Below are positions 1 through 8,808 of a DNA stretch of 64,000 nt, piece after piece. How positions within the stretch are numbered: the first letter of the stretch is position 1; each line of letters starts with the position of its first letter. The notes under the pieces are model-generated. The model was not told where the DNA came from. It saw only the letters and a list, made by a program, of their open reading frames with translations, and ran no database searches. The translations under genes and the position numbers were made by a program. The stretch is from an uncultured Clostridia bacterium. GTDB taxonomy: Bacteria > Bacillota > Clostridia > Oscillospirales > JAAYOS01. The stretch covers positions 1-64,000 of the forward strand of contig CANRJS010000007.1 in the NCBI GenBank assembly GCA_947631015.1, written 5' to 3'.

Positions 1-46
1 ACCCCCTGATGTAGTACTCTCATTTTCCTACATCAGGGGGCTTTTG
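1..46. terminator. Rho-independent terminator
   Basis: A 13-bp perfect stem (CCCCCTGATGTAG at 2-14, complement at 28-40) is followed by CTTTTG. It probably ends a gene lying left of the window; the upstream gene is not visible, so the served strand is uncertain. Confidence 0.8.
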
Positions 47-99
47 TCTATTGTCTGTTTTTACTGGGGCGGTTCAAACTTCTTTCCGCCGGCTCTTTT

Positions 100-341
100 A
101 AGTCTGTCAAAAGGTTTTGACAGACTTTCGCGGGAAATCGTGCGGGCTTCGCCCGCAACCTATTTCCCGCGAGACCGCCGGACAGAGCAGAGCTCTGCCG
201 GCGGCTTGCACTCCGCTTCGCGCCTCGACGGCTTCGCCGTCTTCGACGCGCGCTACGTGAGAGGTATTTTCGGCGACGTACACGCCGACGCCGAAAATAA
301 TTTGATTCTTTTCGCACCAAAGGCGCGAAACTCTGCGAGGC
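100..341 (+). repeat. Mosaic hairpin repeat, copy 1
   Basis: This gene-free stretch is a chain of hairpins. They are: a 13-bp stem with GG loop (100-127); TCGCGGGAAAT/ATTTCCCGCGA (128-172) enclosing GCGGGCTTCGCCCGC; CCGCCGG-A-CAGAGC (175-204); GACGGC-TTC-GCCGTC (near 226-250); a long stem around loop TACACGC (264-299); and a short stem (311-329) followed by ACTCTGCGAGGC (330-341). The same order and linkers occur in copies 2, 3 and 4 with different stem sequences. The open frames crossing it look like by-products of the repeat. Apart from the start of the next promoter, 342-433 shows nothing recognisable. Confidence 0.8.
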
Positions 342-433
342 TTGTCAAGCGAAATAGCCGGGGCGCGTCCTCTGACAGAAGCCCGGCTCCCCGGACGATT
401 TGGTCATAATTGCATAAATTCTTAAAATCACTC

Positions 434-462
434 TTGTATTATTGTGAAAACGGTTATATAAT
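434..462 (+). promoter_or_regulatory. Sigma-A type promoter for the Cys-rich gene
   Basis: TTGTAT (434-439) and TATAAT (457-462) are 17 bp apart, about 45 bp upstream of the start at 507. An AGAGGAGG ribosome site lies at about 491-498. Confidence 0.65.
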
Positions 463-506
463 ATATTTAACATAGGGCGCGTCCCATTATAAGAGGAGGA
501 TCTGTT

Positions 507-812
507 ATGAAGCTTTTCAAGAATCTCGTGGTTTTCGGCGTCGGCGCTGCCATCGGTTATCTTGTCGCGACCAATCATGTGGAGATAAATCTCAATACCG
601 AGCCCATTGTCGAGAAGATAAAGAGCAAGATAGACGAGATAAAGAACGCCAAGTGCTGCTGCAAGGACGATGAATGTTGCTGCGGCGACGACTGTTGCTG
701 TGAGGACGAAGACGACGAATGCTGCTGTGAGGACAGCGATTGCTGCTGCGGTGAGCCGGAGGAGAAGACCGAAGAGACTCCCGAGACTCCCGATGACGAG
801 GACGAGGAGTAA
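507..812 (+). CDS. Small membrane protein with five CCC triplets
   Basis: A 101-residue protein of unknown function. Residues about 5-24 form a glycine-containing hydrophobic helix (VVFGVGAAIGYLVA), as in YtxH-like small membrane proteins. Residues 25-48 look like an amphipathic helix. The tail, from about residue 50, holds five Cys-Cys-Cys triplets separated by short Asp/Glu runs (CCCKDDECCCGDDCCC and so on) and ends in acidic residues. The thiol and carboxylate density suggests binding of soft metal ions, but that is inference. It has its own promoter and a strong ribosome site, and is followed after 10 bp by a second small membrane protein with a CECC motif, so the two probably work together. 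No catalytic motif is visible. Confidence 0.8.
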   Translation: MKLFKNLVVFGVGAAIGYLVATNHVEINLNTEPIVEKIKSKIDEIKNAKCCCKDDECCCGDDCCCEDEDDECCCEDSDCCCGEPEEKTEETPETPDDEDEE

Positions 813-822
813 GGAGACCGCG

Positions 823-1089
823 ATGGCTGTGAACATCGGCAAAGCTCCGAAAAGCCGCAAAAACCTCACCGGTCTGTGGCTGGCTCTCGCGTTCGGCGCG
901 GGGCTCACGGTCGGGCTGATATGCAGGGGCGGCTTCGGCTGCAACAACGGCAACACGATAAATCACTATCACTGGACCGAGGACGACTTCCCGATACCGG
1001 ACGCCGGCACGGGCGAGCCGGAGAGTTGTGAGTGCTGCCCGGAGGAGAGGACCGACGGGGAGCAGGAAGAAAATTCTTCCTGGGAATGA
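823..1089 (+). CDS. Small membrane protein with Cys motif
   Basis: An 88-residue protein of unknown function. The ATG at 823 is preceded by AAGGAG at 811-816, which favours it over an in-frame extension that would overlap the upstream gene. One hydrophobic segment at about residues 16-34 (LWLALAFGAGLTVGLICRGG) is followed by an Asn/His-rich stretch and an acidic tail carrying CECC. The layout (one helix, then a short acidic Cys-containing tail) resembles its upstream neighbour, and the 10-bp gap implies co-transcription. The operon ends at the terminator just downstream. A role in metal binding or surface charge is only inferred. Confidence 0.75.
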   Translation: MAVNIGKAPKSRKNLTGLWLALAFGAGLTVGLICRGGFGCNNGNTINHYHWTEDDFPIPDAGTGEPESCECCPEERTDGEQEENSSWE

Positions 1090-1110
1090 GCGTCAGAATG
1101 GCAAATAGGT

Positions 1111-1140
1111 AAAAACGGAGGGCATACGCCCTCCGTTTTT
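1111..1140. terminator. Rho-independent terminator
   Basis: AAAAACGGAGGGC and GCCCTCCGTTTTT form a perfect hairpin with runs of A before and T after, so it can act in both directions. It closes the two-gene small membrane protein unit. Confidence 0.9.
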
Positions 1141-1155
1141 CTGTATTTATTCTTG

Positions 1156-1184
1156 TTGCGTAAACCGTCGATGTATAGTAAAAT
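1156..1184 (+). promoter_or_regulatory. Possible purL promoter
   Basis: TTGCGT (1156-1161) and TAAAAT (1179-1184) are 17 bp apart, 37 bp before the purL start. No purine riboswitch-like structure is apparent in the short leader. Confidence 0.4.
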
Positions 1185-1220
1185 ATAGTCACCGATCTAA
1201 AAATACTGTGAGGTGCTCTT

Positions 1221-4200
1221 ATGGGAGTGTTCCGGGCATATACCGAGAGACGGGAGGGCTTCGCCCTCGAGGCGGAGGCTCTGCGTCAGGATCTTCGCGA
1301 GGCGCTCAGGGCGGAGATACCGTCCCTGCGCATATTCAACAGGTATGACCTTGAGGGAGTGGAGCGCGAGGTCTACGAGGCGGCGAAGGCCGGAGTGCTC
1401 GCGCGCGCCCAGACCGACGTCTGCTATGACGAAGAGCTGCCCGAGATACCGGGCGGACACACCGTCTTTGCGGTCGAACCGCTGCCCGGTCAGTACGACC
1501 AGCGCGCGGACAGCCTCGCCCAGTGCATACAGATGATGACCCGTGCCGAACGTCCCGCGTGCGCCGCGGCGAAGGTGTACGTCTTTGGGGCGGAGGTGCC
1601 GGAGGCGCTGCTCGGACGGATTAAGGAGTACATCATCAACCCCGTCGAGAGCCGCGAAGCGTCGCTCGAAAAACCCGCGACGCTGGCGCGGGAGTACGCC
1701 CTTCCGACCAAGGTCGAGACGCTTGAGGGCTTCCGCAGTCTCGACGACGCCGGCCTCGAGGAACTGCTCGAGGCGAAGGGCCTCGCGATGGACATAGCCG
1801 ACCTCAAATTCTTCCAGAGCTACTTTACGGAGGAGGGACGCGACCCGACGATAACCGAGCTCCGCGTAGTTGACACCTACTGGTCGGACCACTGCCGCCA
1901 CACGACCTTTGGCACCGAGCTACGCAATATCGTAATAGACGACGAGCGCGTCCGCGCGGCGTTTGATCAGTACCTGAAGGAGAGGGCGGAGGCGCGCGGA
2001 GAGGCGGAGGCCGCCGCACGTCCTATAACCCTCATGGACATCGCCACCGCCGCCGCAAAGGTGCTGAAAAAGCGCGGCGTCCTCAAAGACCTCGACGAGT
2101 CGGAGGAGATAAACGCCTGCTCCGTGAAGGTCCGCGCCACGGTGGACGGCGAGGAGCAGGACTGGATACTCATGTTCAAGAACGAGACGCACAACCATCC
2201 CACCGAAATAGAGCCGTTCGGCGGAGCCGCGACCTGCCTCGGCGGCGCGATACGCGACCCGCTGAGCGGACGGAGCTACGTCTATCAGGCGATGCGCGTC
2301 ACCGGCGCGGGCGACCCGACCGTCCCCGCGAGCGAGACTATCCCCGGCAAGCTGCCGCAGAGGAAGCTCACCGTCACGGCGGCGCAGGGGTACTCGTCCT
2401 ACGGCAACCAGATAGGTCTCGCTACGGGATTTGTGGACGAGCTCTACCATCCGGGATACGTCGCGAAGCGCCTCGAGATAGGCGCGGTCGTCGGCGCGGC
2501 GCCGGCGGAGAACATCCGCCGCGAGCGTCCCGCTCCGGGCGACCTCGTAATCCTCCTCGGCGGACGCACCGGGCGGGACGGCATCGGCGGCGCGACCGGT
2601 TCGAGCAAGTCGCACACCGCAAAGTCGCTCGAGACCTGCGCGGCGGAGGTGCAGAAGGGCAATCCGCCGGAGGAGCGCAAGCTCCAGCGCCTCTTCCGCT
2701 CGAAGGAAGCTGCGGCGATGATAAAGCGCTGCAACGACTTCGGCGCGGGCGGAGTGTCTGTCGCGATAGGCGAGCTTGCGGACGGACTTGTAATAGAGCT
2801 AGACCGCGTCCCGCGCAAGTACGAGGGGCTTGACGGCACGGAGCTCGCGATAAGCGAGTCTCAGGAGAGAATGGCGGTCGTCGTCGCGCCGGAGGACGCG
2901 GAGAGGTTCGCGGCGCTCGCGGCGCGTGAGAACCTCGAGAGCACCGTCGTCGCGGCGGTGACGGAGGAGCCGCGCCTCCGCATGAACTGGAACGGAAAGA
3001 CCATAGTGGACATCAGCCGCTCTTTCCTCGACACCAACGGAGCGAAGCGCTCCGCCGAGGTACACGTCCTCCCGGCGGAGAAGCTGCCGGAGAGCATATG
3101 CGGACTGAGAGAGCTCGCGCGCTCGCTCCCCGTCGCCTCGAAGCGCGGACTTGTGGAGCGGTTTGACGGCACTATAGGCGCGGGCTCGGTGCTCATGCCC
3201 TACGGCGGCGCGGCACAGCGCACGCCGGCGCAGAGCATGGCGGCGCTTCTTCCCGCGAAGGGGGAGACCTCGACCTGTTCGGTCATGGCATACGGCTTCG
3301 ACCCGTACCTCACGAGCGCCGACCCGTTCGAGGGCTCGCAGCGCGCGGTCATAGCGTCGGTGGCAAAGCTCGTCGCGAGCGGGTGCGACGCGCGCCGCGC
3401 CTACCTCACCTTCCAGGAGTACTTCGAGCGCCTGCGCGACGACGGTGCACGCTGGGGAAAACCCTTCGCGGCGCTCCTCGGCGCGTACACCGCGCAGATA
3501 GGTCTCGGCGCCGCCGCGATAGGCGGCAAGGACTCGATGAGCGGGTCATTCAACGAGCTCGACGTTCCGCCGACGCTCGTGAGCTTCGCCATAGCCGCGG
3601 CGGACGCCCGGGATATAATCACCCCCGAGTTCAAGAGGGCGGGGGAGAACGTCTACCTCGTCTCGACGGCGGAGACGGCGGACTTCGCCGCGCACCTCGC
3701 CGCGTGGGACGGCGTCCGCTCGCTCATGCAGACGGGCAAGGTCACGGCGGCGTGGGCCGCCGGCACCGGCACCGTCGCGGAGGGCATCGTGAAGATGAGC
3801 TTCGGCAACCGCGTCGGCTTTGCGGGCGAGACATACTTTGACGGATGGTACGAGCGCTTCCCGGCGGGACTTATCCTTGTCTCGCCCGAGGAGCTGGAAT
3901 ACACGAAGATAGGCGTCACGACGGAGGACGGAAACGTCTCGCTCGGCGGCGAGACGGTCGCGATAAGCGACCTGCTCCGCGAGTGGGAAGCGCCGCTCGA
4001 GGGCGTGTTCCCGACGCGCGCCGAGGTCGCGGGCGAGGCTCCCGCGGCGGACTGCCGCGAAGGTTCGCCCGTCGTGAGGAGCGGACGCGCGGCGCGTCCG
4101 AAGGCCGTCATAGCGGCGTTCCCCGGCACGAACTGCGAGGAGGACACCGCGCGCGCCGTCGAGCGCGCGGGCGGCGCGGCGGAGATAGTGCTTGTCCGCA

Positions 4201-4895
4201 ACCTCACCCCCGCCTACCTCGAGGAGAGCACGGCGGAGCTCGAGCGCGCCATACGCTCGGCGCAGATGCTCATTCTCCCCGGCGGCTTCTCCGGCGGCGA
4301 CGAGCCGGACGGCTCCGCGAAGTTCATAGAGGCGCTTTTCCGCAGTCCCGCGATAAGCGACGCCGTCGCGGAGCTTCTTGAGAAGCGCGACGGACTGATG
4401 CTCGGCATCTGCAACGGCTTCCAGGCGCTCGTGGCGCTCGGACTGCTTCCCTACGGAAGGATAACGCCGGAGAGCCCGTCCGCGCCGACGCTCACGCATA
4501 ACCTGATAGGCCGCCACCAGTCCCGCTACGTCCGCACCCGCGTGGGCACGACGAAGAGCCCGTGGCTTTCGAAGATGCAGGTGGGAGACGTCCATGCCGT
4601 GCCGGTAAGCCACGGCGAGGGACGCTTCGTCGCGCCGAAGGACGTGCTCGACGCGCTCCTCCGGAACGGCCAGATAGCCTTCCAGTACGCGGACGAAAAC
4701 GGCGTCCCGACTATGGACGCGGAGTTCAACCCGAACGGCTCGATGTACGCGATAGAGGGCATAGTAAGCCCGGACGGACGCATCCTCGGCAAGATGGGTC
4801 ACACCGAGAGAAGCGGGAAGTGGCTCGCGCGGAATATTCCTCTCGAGAAAAAACAGCCGGTATTCGAGGGCGGCGTCGCGTACTTTAGGGACTGA
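1221..4895 (+). CDS. purL: Phosphoribosylformylglycinamidine synthase
   Basis: Catalyses the fourth step of purine synthesis: FGAR plus glutamine and ATP to FGAM, in the cytoplasm. The 1224-residue chain is the fused clostridial type, with synthetase and glutaminase in one protein. An N-terminal PurS-like region leads to the first ATP-grasp-like half with NETHNHPTEIEPFGGAA (about residue 320). The C-terminal class I glutaminase starts near residue 953 with AAFPGTNCEEDTARA. The nucleophile lies in LGICNGFQAL (about 1060) and the His/Glu pair in VSHGEGRF (about 1130), so the triad is intact. It is transcribed alone; no other pur gene lies in the window. Hairpins bound it on both sides. Confidence 0.97.
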   Translation: MGVFRAYTERREGFALEAEALRQDLREALRAEIPSLRIFNRYDLEGVEREVYEAAKAGVLARAQTDVCYDEELPEIPGGHTVFAVEPLPGQYDQRADSLAQCIQMMTRAERPACAAAKVYVFGAEVPEALLGRIKEYIINPVESREASLEKPATLAREYALPTKVETLEGFRSLDDAGLEELLEAKGLAMDIADLKFFQSYFTEEGRDPTITELRVVDTYWSDHCRHTTFGTELRNIVIDDERVRAAFDQYLKERAEARGEAEAAARPITLMDIATAAAKVLKKRGVLKDLDESEEINACSVKVRATVDGEEQDWILMFKNETHNHPTEIEPFGGAATCLGGAIRDPLSGRSYVYQAMRVTGAGDPTVPASETIPGKLPQRKLTVTAAQGYSSYGNQIGLATGFVDELYHPGYVAKRLEIGAVVGAAPAENIRRERPAPGDLVILLGGRTGRDGIGGATGSSKSHTAKSLETCAAEVQKGNPPEERKLQRLFRSKEAAAMIKRCNDFGAGGVSVAIGELADGLVIELDRVPRKYEGLDGTELAISESQERMAVVVAPEDAERFAALAARENLESTVVAAVTEEPRLRMNWNGKTIVDISRSFLDTNGAKRSAEVHVLPAEKLPESICGLRELARSLPVASKRGLVERFDGTIGAGSVLMPYGGAAQRTPAQSMAALLPAKGETSTCSVMAYGFDPYLTSADPFEGSQRAVIASVAKLVASGCDARRAYLTFQEYFERLRDDGARWGKPFAALLGAYTAQIGLGAAAIGGKDSMSGSFNELDVPPTLVSFAIAAADARDIITPEFKRAGENVYLVSTAETADFAAHLAAWDGVRSLMQTGKVTAAWAAGTGTVAEGIVKMSFGNRVGFAGETYFDGWYERFPAGLILVSPEELEYTKIGVTTEDGNVSLGGETVAISDLLREWEAPLEGVFPTRAEVAGEAPAADCREGSPVVRSGRAARPKAVIAAFPGTNCEEDTARAVERAGGAAEIVLVRNLTPAYLEESTAELERAIRSAQMLILPGGFSGGDEPDGSAKFIEALFRSPAISDAVAELLEKRDGLMLGICNGFQALVALGLLPYGRITPESPSAPTLTHNLIGRHQSRYVRTRVGTTKSPWLSKMQVGDVHAVPVSHGEGRFVAPKDVLDALLRNGQIAFQYADENGVPTMDAEFNPNGSMYAIEGIVSPDGRILGKMGHTERSGKWLARNIPLEKKQPVFEGGVAYFRD

Positions 4896-4952
4896 GCCGG
4901 GGCTGTCGTACCGGAAACGGTTCAAATTCAAAATCTTTTGTTTCGATTTTTT

Positions 4953-4983
4953 GCAAAAGGGAGCGATTATCGCTCCCTTTTGC
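4953..4983. terminator. Terminator after purL
   Basis: A 14-bp perfect stem (GCAAAAGGGAGCGA and its complement) with a TTA loop. The A/T part of the stem gives a T-run in either direction. Confidence 0.85.
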
Positions 4984-5044
4984 CTGCCTTGAAGTTTAAA
5001 CTCATATTTTCAACGCAATTTGCAAAGAATTTGCACAAAAAGAC

Positions 5045-5073
5045 TTGCGCCTACCGCGCCGATATTGTATAAT
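5045..5073 (+). promoter_or_regulatory. Sigma-A promoter for the EF-G-like gene
   Basis: TTGCGC (5045-5050) and TATAAT (5068-5073) with a 17-bp spacer, about 70 bp upstream of the start at 5142. Confidence 0.75.
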
Positions 5074-5141
5074 AACTACTATCGGAACATATCAATGTTC
5101 AAAAGTGTGCGACAACTTATATATACTGGGGAGGAAATAGA

Positions 5142-7175
5142 ATGCTCAAGACCGAAAACATACGCAACGTCTGCGTAATGGGACACGGAGGCGACGGCAA
5201 GACCTCGCTTGTGGAGAGCCTGCTGTACGTCACCAAGGGGACAGACCGTCTGGGCAAGGTCACCGACGGAACTACGGTGTGCGACTTTGACCCGGAGGAG
5301 ATAAAGCGCCAGATCTCGATTTCTTCCACTCCGGTGCCGGTGGAGTACGGCGGCTGCAAGCTCAATATAATGGACACTCCCGGTTATTTCGACTTCGAGG
5401 GTGAGGTCCTGCAGTGCCTCCGCGTGGCCGACGCGGGCGTGATAGTTCTCACCGCGAAGGGCGGAGTGCAGGTCGGCACCGAGAAGGCGTGGAAGCGCCT
5501 CAGCGACCGCAAGCTGTCGAAGGTCTTCTACATCTCGAAGATAGACGAGGAGAACGCCGACTACATGAAGGCGTTCGGCGAGCTGCGCGAGAAGTTCGGC
5601 ATTTCGGTCTGCCCGGTCCTCATGCCGATAATGAACGGCGACAAGATGACCGGTATAGTGGACATAATCCGCAAGAAGGCCATGCGCATGAACGGCCTCA
5701 CCCGCGAGGAGATACCCATGCCCGCCGGCATAGACGGACAGATAGAGGAGCTCCGCGCGATGCTCTCCGAGAGTGTCGCGGAGACGAGCGAGGAGTATAT
5801 GGAGAAGTTCTTCGAGGGCGAGGAGTTCACCGAGGAGGAGTTCGTCGCGGGTATCCGCACCGGCGTCCGCGAGGGCTCGATCTGCCCGGTGTTCTGCGGC
5901 TGCGCCCTCACCGGTATCGGCTCGATGACGTTGCTCCAGGGTCTCGTCGACTACGCTCCGTCGCCGCTCGACGGTCACGATAAGATAGACCCCGCCGGCA
6001 AGCCGTCCGCCCTCGTTTTCAAGACCGTGAGCGACCAGTACGGCAAGTTCTCCTTCTTTAAGGCCATGAGCGGGACGATAACCCCAGACCTCACCCTTGA
6101 GAACCCGCGCAGCGAACAGCGCGAGAAGCTCGGTCACATCTACTCGGTCAAGGGCAAGAAGAACACCGAAGTAACGGAGGTCGTCTGCGGCGACATCGGC
6201 GCGGTCTCCAAGCTCGTCGCCACCCGCACGGGCGACACGCTCCGCGACCCCGGAAGCGACGTCGTGTATGACGGTATCGAGTTCCCGGAGCCCTGCTACT
6301 CGATGGCAATCCTCCCGATAGCCAAGGGCGGCGAGGAGAAGATAGCCTCCGGCCTCACAAGGCTCGCGGAGGAGGATCCGACCTTCACCGTCACGAACAA
6401 CGCCGAGACGCATCAGATGGTCCTCAGCGGCATGGGCGACATACACATCGACGTCCTCCGCTCCAAGCTGAAGAGCAAGTTCGGCACCGATACGACCCTC
6501 GAGGTCCCGCGCGTCGCTTACCGCGAGAAGATACGCAAGAAGGTCAAGGTCCAGGGCAAGCACAAGAAGCAGTCCGGCGGCCACGGCCAGTACGGCGACG
6601 TCTGGATAGAGTTCGAGCCGCAGGAGGAGAGCGAGGACCTCATCTTCGAGGTCAACATATTCGGCGGCTCGGTCCCGAAGAACTTCCATCCCGCGGTCGA
6701 GAAGGGCCTGCGCGAATGCATAACGAAGGGCGTCCTCGCCGGATACCCGGTCGTCGGCCTGAAGGCCACGCTTGTCGACGGAAGCTATCACGAGGTCGAC
6801 TCGAGCGAAATGGCGTTCAAGACCGCCGCTTCGCTTGCGTACAAGGCCGGTCTCGCCCAGGCGAATCCGGTCATCATGGAGCCGATAGGCTCGCTCAAGG
6901 TCTATATCCCGGACTCCAACCTCGGCGACATCATCGGCGACATGAACAAGCGCCGCGGCCGCGTCCTCGGCATGACCCCGATGGAGGGCGGAATGCAGCA
7001 GGTCGACGCGGAAGTCCCGATGGCCGAGATGACCACCTACTCGATAGATCTCCGCTCGATGACGCAGGGCAGGGGCAGCTTCTCACTCAAGTTCGAGCGC
7101 TATGAGGAGGCTCCCGTGAACGTCCAGGAGAAAATAGTCGAGGAGGCCAAGCTGTCGGACGAGGGCGACAACTGA
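5142..7175 (+). CDS. Divergent elongation factor G family GTPase
   Basis: A 677-residue translational GTPase with the five-domain EF-G layout. The P-loop is GHGGDGKT (14-21) instead of GHIDAGKT. Switch I reads DFDPEEIKRQISI, G3 is DTPG (78-81), and the G4 base-recognition motif is SKID (132-135) instead of NKMD. Later parts keep EF-G domain IV features (GGHGQYGDVWIEFEP; PNSNLGDI-like PDSNLGDIIGD; RRGRVLGM). It therefore belongs to the EF-G-like paralogue group found in many Clostridia rather than the fusA of the str operon; no rpsL, rpsG or tuf is adjacent. The exact role (translocation, recycling or other) cannot be told from sequence. GGAGGA precedes the ATG, and the gene is monocistronic between a promoter and a terminator. 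Confidence 0.9.
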   Translation: MLKTENIRNVCVMGHGGDGKTSLVESLLYVTKGTDRLGKVTDGTTVCDFDPEEIKRQISISSTPVPVEYGGCKLNIMDTPGYFDFEGEVLQCLRVADAGVIVLTAKGGVQVGTEKAWKRLSDRKLSKVFYISKIDEENADYMKAFGELREKFGISVCPVLMPIMNGDKMTGIVDIIRKKAMRMNGLTREEIPMPAGIDGQIEELRAMLSESVAETSEEYMEKFFEGEEFTEEEFVAGIRTGVREGSICPVFCGCALTGIGSMTLLQGLVDYAPSPLDGHDKIDPAGKPSALVFKTVSDQYGKFSFFKAMSGTITPDLTLENPRSEQREKLGHIYSVKGKKNTEVTEVVCGDIGAVSKLVATRTGDTLRDPGSDVVYDGIEFPEPCYSMAILPIAKGGEEKIASGLTRLAEEDPTFTVTNNAETHQMVLSGMGDIHIDVLRSKLKSKFGTDTTLEVPRVAYREKIRKKVKVQGKHKKQSGGHGQYGDVWIEFEPQEESEDLIFEVNIFGGSVPKNFHPAVEKGLRECITKGVLAGYPVVGLKATLVDGSYHEVDSSEMAFKTAASLAYKAGLAQANPVIMEPIGSLKVYIPDSNLGDIIGDMNKRRGRVLGMTPMEGGMQQVDAEVPMAEMTTYSIDLRSMTQGRGSFSLKFERYEEAPVNVQEKIVEEAKLSDEGDN

Positions 7176-7217
7176 GCATTTCATACCTAATCTTATCCAA
7201 ACCGAAAATATACAACA

Positions 7218-7259
7218 AATCGGGTGAATGAAATGAACCCATTGAGTTCACCCGATTTT
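7218..7259 (+). terminator. Terminator after the EF-G-like gene
   Basis: AATCGGGTGAA (7218-7228) pairs with TTCACCCGATT (7247-7257), followed by TTA. The stem is 11 bp with an 18-nt loop. Confidence 0.8.
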
Positions 7260-7374
7260 AGTCAGATTATATAAAAGTTCTATGTAACATTTGGATATAC
7301 TGAGTATATACTTTCACCAACGAATATGTTAAAATTAAATAAACTCGAGAGAGTTAAAAATTGGAGGTATGAAA

Positions 7375-8487
7375 ATGTCTAGTGTCACTCTTAAAAACGT
7401 CTACAAGCGTTACTCCGGCGGCGTCACTGCGGTCACCGACTTTAACCTCGAGATCGAGGACAAGGAGTTCATAATCCTCGTCGGACCCTCCGGATGCGGC
7501 AAGTCCACCACCCTCCGTATGATAGCCGGCCTTGAGGAGATCTCCGAAGGTGAGCTGTACATCGACGGAAAGCTCTGCAACGACGTTCCGCCGAAGGAGC
7601 GCGACATAGCGATGGTTTTCCAGAACTACGCTCTGTATCCGCACATGACCGTTTTCGCCAACATGGCGTTCGGCCTGAAGCTCCGTCACCTGCCCAAGGA
7701 CGAGATCAAGCGCCGCGTCGATGAGGCCGCGCGCATCCTCGAGATAGAGCACCTGCTCGACCGTAAGCCGGCGGCTCTCTCCGGCGGCCAGCGTCAGCGT
7801 GTCGCCCTCGGCCGCGCAATAGTCCGCAGCCCGAAGGTCTTCCTGCTCGACGAGCCGCTCTCCAACCTTGACGCTAAGCTCCGTGCTTCGATGCGTACCG
7901 AGCTCACCAAGCTCCATCAGAAGCTCGCCACCACCTTCATCTACGTCACCCATGACCAGACCGAGGCTATGACGATGGGTACCCGCATAGTCGTTATGAA
8001 GGACGGATTCATTCAGCAGATCTCCGCTCCTCAGAACCTCTATGATAACCCGGTCAACCTGTTCGTCGCGACCTTCGTCGGCACCCCGCAGATGAACACC
8101 ATCGTCGGCACCGTCGTCGATGAGGGCGGCGTCACCTACATAGAGTTCGGCGAGAGCCGCATAGCCCTCCCGGACAGCAAGGGCCGCAAGCCCGAGGTTC
8201 TCGCCTATGTCGGCAAGGAAGTTATCCTCGGCGTTCGTCCCGAGAACATCCATGACGAGGAGATGTACCTCAGCCAGTATCCGGACGCGATAGTCGACGC
8301 TTCCGTCGAGGTCGTCGAGCCGATGGGCAACGAGAACTATCTGTACCTCGTCTGCGAAGGCCGCAACTTCACAGCCCGTGTCTCCAACCGTTCGACCGCC
8401 CGCAACGGCGACAAGATCAAGGTCGCGTTCGAGACCTCGAGGGTCCACCTGTTCGACAAGGACACCGAGCGTACCATCACCAACTGA
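7375..8487 (+). CDS. msmX: Sugar ABC transporter ATPase, MsmX/UgpC type
   Basis: A 370-residue ATPase that would power carbohydrate ABC importers at the inner face of the membrane. It shows Walker A GPSGCGKST, signature LSGGQRQRVALGRA, Walker B VFLLDEPLSNLDAK, the switch H in YVTHDQTEAM, and a C-terminal MalK-type OB/TOBE regulatory domain (LGVRPENIHDEE). The start is put at 7375: GGAGG at 7363-7367 is 7 nt from it but only 1 nt from an alternative ATG at 7369. No permease or binding protein is adjacent. In related Firmicutes such orphan ATPases serve several sugar systems, so sharing is the likely arrangement here, perhaps including xylan sugars handled by the GH43 enzyme at 53813 (inference). 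Confidence 0.93.
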   Translation: MSSVTLKNVYKRYSGGVTAVTDFNLEIEDKEFIILVGPSGCGKSTTLRMIAGLEEISEGELYIDGKLCNDVPPKERDIAMVFQNYALYPHMTVFANMAFGLKLRHLPKDEIKRRVDEAARILEIEHLLDRKPAALSGGQRQRVALGRAIVRSPKVFLLDEPLSNLDAKLRASMRTELTKLHQKLATTFIYVTHDQTEAMTMGTRIVVMKDGFIQQISAPQNLYDNPVNLFVATFVGTPQMNTIVGTVVDEGGVTYIEFGESRIALPDSKGRKPEVLAYVGKEVILGVRPENIHDEEMYLSQYPDAIVDASVEVVEPMGNENYLYLVCEGRNFTARVSNRSTARNGDKIKVAFETSRVHLFDKDTERTITN

Positions 8488-8539
8488 CATATACAAAAGT
8501 AGACACACATATACAGCCTGCGGTTTATAAGTTGGTTTC

Positions 8540-8573
8540 GCACCCCGTTCCCATACGGAACGGGGTGCGTTTT
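8540..8573 (+). terminator. Terminator after the sugar ATPase gene
   Basis: GCACCCCGTTCC and its complement (8540-8568) form a 12-bp stem, followed by GTTTTG. Confidence 0.9.
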
Positions 8574-8651
8574 GCTCTCGCGCCGCCGAAGGAGCAGGGG
8601 AGAAATACCACGGAAAAGTTCCGGTTTTTGACAAAGGTTCCGAACCGGAGG

Positions 8652-8679
8652 TTGACATAATTCGGAGGCGTGATATAAT
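8652..8679 (+). promoter_or_regulatory. Promoter P1 of the CdaR-like gene
   Basis: Consensus TTGACA (8652-8657), a 16-bp spacer and TATAAT (8674-8679) with an extended -10 TGA. This is one of the strongest promoters in the window. It leaves a leader of about 135 nt before the gene at 8823. Confidence 0.85.
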
Positions 8680-8748
8680 TGTATTATTGTGCCGCAACGG
8701 TTTCAGCCGCTGCCAACCATGTTTTTTGGTTATTTTGCTATATAGGGC

Positions 8749-8777
8749 TTGCAAAAAAACGCGAAGTGCGATATGAT
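8749..8777 (+). promoter_or_regulatory. Promoter P2 of the CdaR-like gene
   Basis: TTGCAA (8749-8754), a 17-bp spacer and TATGAT (8772-8777), about 45 bp upstream of the start. With P1 it makes a tandem promoter pair. Confidence 0.65.
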
Positions 8778-8793
8778 ATACATTAGTTAGAAA

Positions 8794-8808
8794 ACGTTTA
8801 TCAAACGT
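8794..8808. promoter_or_regulatory. Palindrome between P2 and the ribosome site
   Basis: ACGTTTATCAAACGT is an inverted repeat with 6-bp arms and a 3-bp centre, placed between the P2 start region and GGAGGG. It could be an operator for autoregulation or a small RNA hairpin; the choice cannot be made from sequence. Confidence 0.4.

Noticed and set aside
60-95. tRNA-like GGTTCAAAC stretch
   Set aside because: No acceptor stem, anticodon arm or CCA context could be found around it.
44-409. 121-codon frame across repeat copy 1
   Set aside because: The sequence is a hairpin chain shared with non-coding copies in which this frame is not kept.
3546-4931. 461-codon open frame on the minus strand opposite purL
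   Set aside because: It is a by-product of high GC content and codon bias in purL; the purL frame has clear family motifs and this one has none and no ribosome site.
5079-6791. 570-codon minus-strand frame opposite the EF-G-like gene
   Set aside because: Its sequence is a shadow rich in Val/Leu/Arg/Asp from the complementary codons; the plus strand encodes an obvious GTPase.
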